The position numbers were made by a program, and so were the translations under genes. The notes beneath the pieces were generated by a model that did no database searches, was not told the DNA's origin, and saw only the letters and a list, made by a program, of their open reading frames with translations. Shown piece by piece: positions 50,564-61,459 of a DNA stretch of 64,000 nt (within the stretch, counting starts at the first letter, position 1; each line of letters begins with the position of its first letter). Location of the stretch: positions 1,240,001 to 1,304,000 of the forward strand of contig JAGMUV010000018.1 in NCBI GenBank assembly GCA_020744425.1. The letters run 5' to 3'. The DNA comes from Dactylonectria macrodidyma. Taxonomy: Eukaryota; Ascomycota; Sordariomycetes; Hypocreales; Nectriaceae.

Positions 50564-50991
50564 ACTGTAATCCCTCCTATAATTACTATAATCACTTTTA
50601 TAATTATTACAATTACCTTTATAATAAAAGTAATCAAACCTTATATTATATAGTATATAAACCTAAGGAACTAGCTATTATTAGAATACTAGCTCCTTAG
50701 CTATTAATATAACTTAGTTACTTTAATCTATATTAATTATTATATATTATTATATATTAACTATTACTTAATATAATACTATAATTACTATTTAGTAAGT
50801 ATAACCTAACTATTCTATTAATATAGACCTTAGTTTATTTCTTAAAAACCCTTCTTAATCTACCTTATACTTTATATAGCCTAGCTTAAGGATATAACTA
50901 TTATATATTAATAGCTTTTATTTAGATAATTACTTTATATACTAAGTAATATCTAATAAACTATAATAGTATTTACTATACTTTTTAATAG

Positions 50992-52300
50992 TATGCTCTT
51001 ATCTAAAGGAAAGGCCCTAGTACTCTCTAAAGATAGAGATAGTAATAAACATATAGAAGCTTCTAATAATAAGTATAAAAAAGAACTTAGGGAGCTCTAT
51101 ATAGAGAACGAGCGACTCTTTATAGGACTTGCTAAGCTCTTAGCTCTAGGAATGCATACTAATACTATATAGGAGGAAGAGCGTTACTAGAATGAGGAGT
51201 GCTTTAAGCAGTTATATATATAACTCTAGGCCTTATTAAGTAATCCTGCTTTAAATATAATTATTATAGTTATAGAATAGAAGATTATTAAACTTATTAT
51301 TAAACTAATTTAAACTAAGAATAACTAAGAATAACTAAGAATAATAAGTAGCTTAACTTATAGAATATAAATAACCTATTATTATAGTATATATTTATAA
51401 TATTAGAGAAATTATTAAGCCTAAATAGTTACTTAAGTTTAATAGAAACCTAAAGAAGCTATAAGAATACCTTACTAGCCTTAAGTCTTATTATACATAC
51501 TATTTATTACTATTTATAAGTAATTTACTTAAAGTATAATATACTATAAGAAAACTAAAAGGCAAAGTAGCTTAAAACTATAAGTTAATTCTAAAAGACT
51601 TTATAACTTAAGCCTTAAACTAGTAAAAACCTAAGATAACTATAATATTTAATAATTTTAATAGATATAAATAATCACTAATTAATAACTATAGTAAATA
51701 AGATAAAAAATATAATATACTTAATACTATTAGAAAACTTAAATAAATAAAGGCAGTATTTAAATACTTTTTAGAGTTCTAATATATTATAGTAAAACTT
51801 AATTAGTTAAATAAAAACCTTATTAATGAATTTTACTAAAACCTAAAGAATAATATTAAAGATAAACTTACTAAAAACATAGACCTACTTATAGATTTTA
51901 TTTAGTATATTAAACTTACTATTATAATTAATAACTAACTATTTAAATAATAAATAGAAAAACAGAATATTAGTAGTAATAATAGCGGTTAGAAAAGGAA
52001 GACTTATACTAACTAGAAGAAATCACAAACCCCTAACACCTCCTATAGTACTATAGCCAGACCTATAGAACTTAGCGTAATATAGTAACAGTAAGGGAAA
52101 AAGATATTTAAATATTATAATTATAATAAACTAAGATACCTTTTATATAACTATAAGAAACCTAAGAAAGAAAAGAAACTATTCAAGCCTATTACTATAC
52201 CTACTTATAGTATTAATTCAGTTAAGAAAGAAGATAACCTCCTTACCTAATCTATTAATATAGCTTAAAGCGGATTTAATAGTTACTTTAGAAAATATAA
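50992..52300 (+). pseudogene. gag relic of G1 with ruined zinc knuckle
   Basis: Plus-strand capsid relic with long Lys/Leu/Tyr-rich helical stretches. At 52,110-52,157 the sequence K-Y-Y-N-Y-N-K-L-R-Y-L-L-Y-N-Y stands where a C-x2-C-x4-H-x4-C knuckle is expected; Cys and His codons have become Tyr by RIP (TGT/TGC to TAT/TAC, CAY to TAY). Confidence 0.75.
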
Positions 52301-55143
52301 CTATGATTTTATAAATATATAAGACTAGATAGAAGAACTAAAGTATAAAGATATTCCTTAAGAAAGACTGATTAAAAGAACCAGACCTAAGACTAAATAA
52401 TTATAAGAAGATAATTATAAAAAGAAATATAGTAAATAGAGCTAATAAATAGAAAGAGAAAAAGATAATCCTAAAGTACGTAAATAGTAACTATAAATAA
52501 AGTGAGAAGTAATGTACTAATATAAAACAGAAAAGCAAAGGAAATAAAAAGAGAGAACCTAAGAAATAGTAATTAAGAAATAGAAACCAATTCCTATAGG
52601 CCAAGTCCTAGATTACTTAACCATCACACCCCGACCTAATAGAGTATATACTATTATTATAATCTAATAACTTAGAGAAGACTTAATATAAATAGAAGAT
52701 TTTAATAATTATAAAATCCTAGATTAATAACCTAATTATATATAGATTAATAAAAACCGGCTATAAAGATAGACTACTATATTAAATAGTAGTATAATGC
52801 ATAGCTATATTATATAATAATCTGCTCTCTAATTATAAGTCAGTATAGAATAAGATATATACTAAACTAAAAAGGCTGAGTATAATATTAAAGATGAGGA
52901 TATCCTTATACTAGTAAAAGAATACTTAGAGTTAGATAATAAACTCTAAAGTATTACTCTAAAAGAATAAGATATACTAATATATATAATAAAAGATATT
53001 TAAATTAAATAATTTATTAAAGAGTAATAAGATCTTATAGAAAAAGCAGATATTTATATCTAAGCCTTATATTAATAGAGTAAAAAGAACTTATAAAACC
53101 TAAGAGAATAGAAAATATAAAGAGATAAACCCTATATATATTAAATATATTAAAAATATAATGAAATCTTATAAGCATTATATATATACTATAAATGCAT
53201 TATATACTTTAGAAATAAGCTATAATAAGACTACTTCTTAATTTAAATAAATAAATAATCTATTATAACTCTTTATAAGAAGGAAGATATAAAAGATTAC
53301 TATATATAAAAATAGTATAAATACCTTAATATTACTTAATTAATAGAATATAATATAGATTACTTAATTAATTATTAAAGGCTTAATATAAAACTTATAA
53401 ACTATTAATAACCTAAGTATTAAATATATATATATAATAAGGTTAATATATAATATAAGTATAACTAAAGATAGATATTCTACTCTTTATAAAATAGAAT
53501 AATAAAAAGTATAAAAAACTCTTAATACTATTTATAATAAAGCAATAAATAGGCATAAAGCTAAAAGAAGCAGAACCTCTTAAAATAAGAGCTCTATATA
53601 TAACTAAAAGCATATAATTAATAAAATAGTATTTAGAAATATAAGTATAAATTAAAAGAAACTAGCTGCCTACTTTAATAAATAGTAGTATAGAATTTAA
53701 TTATATCCACTCTATAATAGTAAATATATTAAAACTCTTATAAAAAGATAAAGCAAACCTATATAAAGTATATAACTTTAAAAGAACTCCTTTTAGTTAT
53801 AATAATAGAAGAATAACTAAAGAGCTTAATTATCTTAAGGTTTTTATAAAAGGATAAAATAAAGGAATCTTATTTAATATAATATTTATTATATACTATG
53901 CTTTAGTCTTAAAGTACTTATAATTAAAATGAATTAACTTAATAATAAACTAGAAGACTAGTTAAGTAAACTTTAATAATATTAATAATTACTCTTCTTA
54001 AGAATCAGATTTAGATAATAATATAAAATCTTAAACTTTAACTAATAATAGTACTAATAAAGTATTAGTAAAAGAAATAATAAAGACTTTCTTACCTTAA
54101 GGTATAAAATATAAATACTATAAAGCCTAATAAAATAAGATATATTATACTATTGCCTTTATATAAAGTTAGCTAATAAAGCTTAATAAAGACTTTATAG
54201 AAATAAAGAAATAATAAGAAGCAGATAAGAGGCTAAAGAATATATTACTTACTTATTATATTTATAAGAAACTATTTACTAAAAAATTAGAAATAGGTCT
54301 ACTTAAATATAGTAAATAGGATTATAAAATAGTATTAAAAGACAGAACTTTACTTAAGTTCTTTAAACTCTATAATCTTAATAATATATAGCTATATATA
54401 CTAAAGGAATACTTTAAAGATATATTAAAAAAAGGATATATTAAAATCTTAAAATCTTCTATAGAATACCTAATTATATTTATTCTAAAGAAGAATAAAA
54501 AACTCTAATTAATTATAAACTACTAATAGCTAAATAATATAATACTAAAGGACTGAATATTACTACTTCTAATTACTAAACTAAAAGACTGTCTTTATAA
54601 TAAAAAATAGTTTATAATACTTAATTTAAAGAATGCTTATAGCTTAGTTTATATAAAACCTAGAGATAAATAGAAGACTGCGTTTAAGACTAAATTCAGA
54701 CTATTTAAATACCTAATAATGCTCTTTAGACTTATAAATATACTAATAACATTCTAATAAATAATTATTAATATTCTAAAAGAATATCTTAATATCTTTA
54801 TTATATACTACTTTAATAATATTTTAATCTTCTTAAAAATAGAAAAAGAATATATAAAATATATATATATAATCCTATAGAAATTACAAAATGCAAAACT
54901 ACTTATAGAACTAATAAAAAGCAAATTCTATATATAAAAAGTAGATTTCTTTAGATATACTATCTAACTAAATAAGATCTAAATAAATAAAAAGAAGATT
55001 AAAGTTATTAAAGATTAGCTAAAATTGGATAAAAGTGTTAAAAAAGTATAGAACTTCCTAAGGTTTACTAATTATTATAGAAGGTTTATTTATAAATTCA
55101 GTAAAATTATAAAACCTTTAATAGAACTTATAAAGAAAGATAT
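52301..55143 (+). pseudogene. pol relic of G1 (protease region, reverse transcriptase)
   Basis: The RT begins about 54,400: EYFKDMLKKGYIKILKSS is the Gypsy RT entry motif, then LIINYQQLNNI, FIILNLKNAYSLVYI, and YYFNNILIFL near 54,810-54,835, where the catalytic pair D-D is N-N. The thumb motif VQNFLRFTNYYRRFIYKFS is near 55,040-55,105. It ends IELIKKDI at the Z3 junction. RNase H and integrase must lie beyond Z3. Confidence 0.85.
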
Positions 55144-55321
55144 TGTCAAATATTAGGATGTAAAAATTGTGTATTCTATGCTTTCCGCCTATGCCTTAAG
55201 GTTTCAGAGCAAGCTTTATATACTCTTTCTCTTCTGTATAGAATCAGCTAGAAGCTGATTGCTAAGCCTCATAGTAATAGGTAGCAATAGGTAGCAACTT
55301 TCGCCTCTAATATATCTAACA
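55144..55321 (-). repeat. 3' LTR of Z3
   Basis: 178 bp, reverse complement of the Z LTR, TG at the left end and CA at the right (TGTCAAATATTAGG to ATATCTAACA). The following CACCCCCTCAGATT is the reversed polypurine tract. Confidence 0.9.
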
Positions 55322-55329
55322 CACCCCCT

Positions 55330-56398
55330 CAGATTTAATGACTTCTTATTAAGTCTAAAGCCCTTCTTCGTCCTTCTGGAGCCTCTTCCTAACGTCTTTT
55401 AATCCAAGTTAATATAAAAAGCGGTTCTATTTTCTAGCTAGAAGTGCTTTCATTAGGCCATCTGCGACTATGTCTATTAATTTAATGTATTTGACTTGAA
55501 TTTTCCCTTTTTGAACCTCCTGTCTAAGCTAGTAATTATGGATATTAATATATTATAACTTAGTCCTTAAAGTAGCTATCTTAGCTATTATAAGGTTAAT
55601 GGTCTGAGTGTTATTATAATTAATCTAAATAGTTAAGTTATCTAATTAAACTATTAGCTCTTTAAGTAGTCGGCTTATAAAGAGAGATTCCTTAGCTGCT
55701 TATACTAGGGCTAGGAGCTCTGCTTCTATTATTAATATTATAACTATATCTTATTTATTAGCTCTCTATTTAATCAGTCTGTTAAATAGCTTAATAGTAT
55801 ATACTTATAAGCTCTTTTAATTAATTATATTATTAGTAAAAGAGGCATTACTAGTAATGCTAAGACTGCTAGGCCTTCTAAAAGATAGGGCTAGGTTCTT
55901 TATATATATAAAGTAATAGATAATGCAGTTAGCCGCTTCTTAGTATATTTAACTTAGATTAGTAAAGAATCTAGCTAATCTAGAAATAGTAAAGGCTATA
56001 TTAAGTCAGGTATTAACTATAATATAGAGGATTGATCTAATCTTATGTTAGTATTATTAAATTTCTATTAGAGTTACTAGCCTTATTATAGGCTATAGCT
56101 CTAATTAAGTCATTAGTACTATAACTATTCCTTTATTAGCTAGGTTTGTAATTTTCTTAATATAGGCTACTTAGGATAGCTAGATCTTCTTTATAGGTCA
56201 GTCTTATATAACTTCTATTCTAAAGAACTATTATATAGGGTTACTACCTATTAGTTTATATCTTAATTAGAGTTATCTAATTAAGTCCTTAGCTTTATTT
56301 TCTTATATTTTCCTATAGGCTAGAATAATATTATTAATATATATAAAGAAGAGGATTCCTTCTTTTCTAAAGCAGTAAGGCTCGTATAGAACTAGTTT
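55330..56398 (-). pseudogene. Z3 RNase H and RT C-terminal relic
   Basis: Minus-strand Copia RNase H and RT C-terminal region, parallel to Z1 38,170-39,240. The first 200 bases are less mutated than the rest. Ends at ATAGC, the left target copy of Z2. Confidence 0.8.
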
Positions 56399-56403
56399 AT
56401 AGC
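56399..56403. repeat. Target-site duplication of Z2, left copy (ATAGC)
   Basis: ATAGC before Z2 and again at 61,455-61,459. The empty site can be read inside Z2 itself (reversed, near 60,190-60,215), which shows one copy. Confidence 0.92.
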
Positions 56404-56582
56404 TGTCAGATATGTCAGAGGCGAAAGTTGCCACCTATTGCCACCTATTGCCATAAGGCTTAGTAATCAGCTTCTAGCTGATTCTATACAGAAAAGAAAG
56501 AGTATATAAAGCTTGCTCTGAAACCTTAAGGCACAGGGAGTAAGGACAGAAGATATAATTTTTTTTACCCTAATATTTAATA
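56404..56582 (+). repeat. 5' LTR of Z2
   Basis: 179 bp, TGTCAGATATGTCAGAGG start. It shows the best preserved tandem repeat of the family, GTTGCCACCTATTGCCACC followed by TATTGCC, and the TATA motif GAGTATATAAAGC. Confidence 0.92.
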
Positions 56583-56679
56583 ATTAAAAGTCTCACTACC
56601 TTAACCCATTTTAATATTATTAAGAATCCCTCTATCTTATCTATAATACTGCATAGAAAATCCCAGAAAGAAGGTCTTA

Positions 56680-59600
56680 TGGCCACTCTTATAAAACCTA
56701 GGGACTTCCCGGACTAGGAGCACGAATTCCTTCTTTAGGTTAACCTTCTAGGTCTATAATAGTACCTTAAAAGGAAGATTTTCCTTAAAGAAGAACCGGC
56801 CTTCCTAGATATTAGAAGACGCAAATATACTAAGATAATAGCAGTATAATAGACCATTCGATTAGAAATACCTAAGACTGAAGGGACTAATTCAGATAAT
56901 ATATAGGAGATAACTAATAGAACATAGTCTCTATCTGACCTAACTGAATAAGGTCAGAAGAGCTTCTAATAGGACCTCTCTTTCTATTAGCTTTAAGAAA
57001 AGTCATTAGAAAGACAGAGGAAGTCTCTAAGAACCCTCTAAGACTGGATTATCCGAACTATCTCTCCTAGATACATCCAGACCTATTATTAACCGCGCAA
57101 GTCGATCTACGAATAGTACTACAATCTCCGTGCTAGGTGCGGGAGGTCAGAAGCAGATGAAATACGAGATGCTTAAAACATATACTTAACCCTTATGAAA
57201 ACACCTCTAAAAACCGCAACTCAAGCACTTAAATGGTTAGAAGAGTGAGAGGAAGCCTTAGCTAAAGGACAGCAATAAAAGGTCCCTAAGACCCTCTTTT
57301 ACAGCTCCTAGGCATATGACTTCTTTAATATCTCTTTATAACTTCTCCCTGCTTAGATAGTAGCCTATAAAATTAGCTAATAAAACCTGATCTAAGATGA
57401 ATCTCTTATCTATTGAGATCTAGCGAATGCCTTCTAGAATAAGCTTAAAAATGCAGAGGCCTTATAAGGCCTAGGTTACATAGGAAATTTCTCCTAAGGT
57501 GCATTCTCTATGAGCTTTGCTAAGGAGGACCCCTAGGATAATAAACTAGAAAACACTCGCATTATTAAAGGTTAGTACTATTCTCTAAAGAAGGAAGGGC
57601 AAAAGATAAAGCGCTAGAAGCCTCCTAAAGAATAGGATAAATGCTTAGTATACGGCCTACCCTATGTCCTTAAGAAATGCTTCTATGTTTTTCTAAATAT
57701 AGCTTAGAGAGGGTTTAGGCCTTAAGAAAAATTTTAAATAAAGGTAAAAGAAGCCCTTAAAGAAGACTTAGACCTATAGGCATAAGTAAAAGCTCTTATT
57801 TAGAAGAAGTCTAAGATCTTACTAAAATAAGCTATTAAAGATACCTCTAACTAATAACTATATAGCTAGCTTATTACTAAAGTCAATGCTGCATTTACTG
57901 CTTAGAGTAATGACTATCCCTTATAAAAATCTCAAATCCTAGACCTTAGAATAACGATCTTAATTACAAATAACCCTAATCAACTAGCTAGTCTCTAGCC
58001 GGCCCTTCTAAGTAACTTCATCTAATCAGATGACCGAAAGTTACCAATTTTAAGATATAGAATAATAATAGTCAGGCTAATAAGAACTCAAGCACTATTA
58101 CTTAAAGATATAGCCTACTATCCCTAACTCCTTATAACTCTAGTCTCCTTACGTTAGCTATAGAAGAAAGGATTCTATTAGGATAATAGCTAAGATCTAA
58201 TGACCCTCTGCCATTCCGATCAGACGATTGCTTGCACGATTAAGGACCTATACGGTCAATACGTCATTGCATACTAACCGATAGAGATAACTCTAGCGGC
58301 TTAAGCAGCCTATAAGTTCACTTCATATATAAAGAGGGCTCCCTTAGTAAGAGAAGCTATATACTAGCATAACCGCTTAGAGCATCTAGGACTATAAGCT
58401 CTTAAACACCTTATCTTAGTATCTTAGGGGGTGCGAATTCGAGGACTAATAATAGTCGAATGTAATGCCTATAGCCTATTAAAGATCAAGAGATAAGTCA
58501 GACAGGCTCTAAGGCAGTCTAGCCAGACAGCTAGTAAACATATTGCTATTGATTTCTATAACTATAAAGAAGGTATAAGTAGCTATACCTTATAGATACT
58601 ACTTACCTGCTGATTAACCGGTTATATTTAGGATTACTACTTTATAATTCAGATAATAGAGGCTATTATCGCAGTCTTTAAATCCTTCTTTAAATACCTA
58701 GAAGTTTAATATAATATTAAGGTTAAAGTTATTAAATGTAATAATAAGATTATAGAGGTCAAACTATAAGTTAGAAACTTCTTACGGAATAGAGCTATTA
58801 TTATTAAGCCCTTAGTACTATATAGCCAAGCCTAAAACAGCAGCGCTAAATACTTAAAGGGTATGATTAAGGATAAGGAAAGAGCTATACGAATAGGCTT
58901 TAAGCTCTTTTACTAACTATAGCCAGAAATCGGTAAAACAGCAGTTTATCTATATAACCGAACGCTAAATTACAAATCAGGCTAGAAAACACTATACGAT
59001 TAACTACATACTATAATAGTAATAGCCAGAGGAATTCCATAACTAGTAAAATAGCCTAACTAAATATATCTAAGGGCATTTAGTTATAAAGCCTATACTA
59101 TAACCCCTAAGGCATAATAAAAGCTTAACCGTAAGATGTAGCTTAAACCGAAAGGATGGATCGGCTTCCTAATTAGATATAGATCCTTGAATATCTATAG
59201 GATCTGGATCCTAACAATCAATCGGATAATCAGTACCTAAGACGTCATTTTTAATAAAGACGAGGGCTATAACGGAGACTGGGAAAACTTTAAGGATGAC
59301 CTCTTAGAGGCAGACTTAGAAGAAATCGCACGAATTACATCCCTTTAACTAGACGAACTAATTAATCAGCTAGAAGCTAAAGACTCTATTAAAGTGGCTT
59401 TTCCTAAAGAAGAAGATGAACTCATACTAAACCATCTTATAATAATGATTAAAGAAATCTTATAAGTAAAGAGAGTAGAATACGAAGACTTCCTTATGCC
59501 TCTAGATATACTACTATCTACCCTACTTACACAATTACCTTAAAATGTGTCAGAATAAGGGAACAGAACTATTACATAGTAAGCAGCTTTTCTAGCTAGA

Positions 59601-61250
59601 ACTAAATCTCCTATATAAATCTTAATAGAATGAAAGATCCGTTAAGGAGTAAAAGTGCATAGAAATGCATTACTTCTAGTACTAATAAAGCATTAAGATC
59701 TTATAAGATATCTATTAGAAAACCTCTTCTAAAAGGCTAAAGAAATTCATCTTTAAAGCTATAAGGAAATAAGGTTATAGACTAAGATCCGAGCTAAGGA
59801 CCCTTAAGCATTTAATTAATAGGTCTTAGGTTATATATAAGTATACGTCTATAAAACAGATAAACATAGTTACTTTTAGAAATATAAGGCCTAGCTAGTA
59901 GTATGAGGAGACTAATAAGCAAAAGGGAAGCTATAAGATATATATATAGCTACCTTAGCCAGAAGGTCCTTTCGGACTTTAATAGCTATTATAGTAAAAT
60001 TTAATCTAGAAATAGTCTAATATAATATAGTTAATGTATTTATATATGCCCTAATTAATCAAGATATCTTTATACAGATGCCTCCAGGCTATAAGAAGGC
60101 AGGAACTATCCTAAAGCTTAATAAAGCTCTATATAGACTGAGAGTCTCCCCCTTACTGTAGCAGAAGGAGCTTTCTAGGACCCTCTTAGAGCTAGGCTAT
60201 AAGCCAGTTCTACATAAGCCTTACTACTTCAGAAAAGAAGGAATCCTCTTCTTTATCTATATCAATAATGTCATTCTAGCCTATAGAAAGGCATAAGAAA
60301 ATAAGGCTAAGGACCTGATTAAAAAACTCTAATTAAGATATAAACTAATAAGCAGTAACCCTATATAATGATTCCTTAGAATAGAAGTTATATAGAACCG
60401 ACCTGCGAGGAAGATCTGGCTATTCTAAGCAGCCTATATTAAGAAAATTGCAAACCTAGTTAATAAAGGAATAGCTATAGTACTAATAATTCAGTTAGAG
60501 CTCCAGCCTATAATAAGGATAGCAACCCTAATAGAGATTTAACGATACTAACGCAAGATCGGATCAATCCTCTATATCGCAGTCAACACCTGACCTAACA
60601 TAGCCTTTGCCGTCTCCAGATTAGCAAGATTCCTCATCAATCCAAGCTAAATACACCAAGAAGCGGCTGACTGCATCATCCACTACCTCTCACACACAAA
60701 GAACCTAGCCCTATCCTTCAGAAGGCCCGGCGGTCTTAGCATTACTAGCAATGCCTCTTTTGCTAATAACACAACTGATCGGAAGAGCTTGCAGGCATAT
60801 ACTATTAAGCTATTTAACGGACTGATCGGATGGAGAGCCAGCAAATAAGACACAGTCATAATATTAACAATAGAAGCAGAGCTCCTAGCCCTAGTACAAG
60901 CAGCTAAGGAATCTCTCTTTATAAGCCGACTGCTTAAAGAGCTGATAGTTTAACTGGATGACTTAACTATCCAGATTGACTGTGATAACACTCAGACTAT
61001 TAACCTCATAACGGCTAAGATAGCTACTTTAAGGACTAAGTTACGGCATATTAATATCCACAATCACTGGCTTAGATAGGAGGTTTAAAGAGGGAAAATT
61101 TAAGTTAAATACGTCAAATCAATAGATATAGTCGCAGATGGCCTGATGAAAGCACTTCCAGCCGGAAAATGGAACCGCTTTATGTATTAACTTGGATTAG
61201 AAGACGTTAGGAAGAGGCTCTAGAAGGACGAAGAAGGGCTTTAGACTTAA
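56680..61250 (+). pseudogene. gag-pol relic of Z2
   Basis: Plus strand, Copia order. Integrase zinc region HNRLEHLGL near 58,370, core near 58,560-58,700, RT from about 60,060 (FIQMPPGYKKAG near 60,069), LNKALYRLRVSP near 60,115, YINNVI at 60,258-60,275 in place of Y-x-D-D, and RNase H to about 61,060 (IQIDCDNTQTINLIT near 60,970 keeps the RNase H Asp). Multiple TAG/TAA remain, so no full protein can be made. Confidence 0.85.
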
Positions 61251-61277
61251 TGAGAAGTCATTGAATCTGAGGGGGTG

Positions 61278-61454
61278 TGTTAGATATGTCAGAGGCGAAA
61301 GTTGCTACCTATTGCTACCTATTGCTATAAGGCTTAGTAATCAGCTTCTAGCTGATTCTATATAGAAGAGAAAGAGTATATAAAGCTTGCCCTAAAACCT
61401 TAAAGCATAGGGGGCAAGGACAGAAGACACAATTTTTCACTCTAATATTTGACA
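61278..61454 (+). repeat. 3' LTR of Z2
   Basis: 177 bp, TGTTAGATATGTCAGAGG to AATATTTGACA; TG and CA ends intact. Confidence 0.92.
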
Positions 61455-61459
61455 ATAGC

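Larger units (their letters stand above)
50566..55143 (+). mobile_element. G1: Ty3/Gypsy LTR retrotransposon, 5' part, oldest layer
   Basis: Begins TGTAATCCCTCC, the form of many fungal Gypsy LTR starts, immediately at the right side of X1; the first three bases are shared with the X1 target duplication. The LTR end is not defined because its partner is not in the window. A gag relic starts about 50,992 (MLLSKGKALVLSKDRDSNK); pol follows to 55,143, where the reversed element Z3 interrupts it. The rest should lie to the right of the window. Heavily RIPped. Confidence 0.72.
56404..61454 (+). mobile_element. Z2: Ty1/Copia LTR retrotransposon, full length, least RIPped, inside Z3
   Basis: 5,051 bp with LTRs 56,404-56,582 and 61,278-61,454, polypurine tract GAGGGGG at 61,269-61,275, target duplication ATAGC. 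It is an insertion of a Z element into another Z element (Z3) in opposite sense, at a point in the RT gene. It keeps many more CA, TG and CG steps than Z1, Y or G1, notably 60,540-60,780, consistent with it being the youngest layer on the right side. Still not functional. Confidence 0.93.

Noticed and set aside
50443..50700. Plus-strand frame of 85 codons
   Set aside because: It crosses the X1 LTR, the target duplication and the start of G1; an accidental Tyr/Asn-rich frame.
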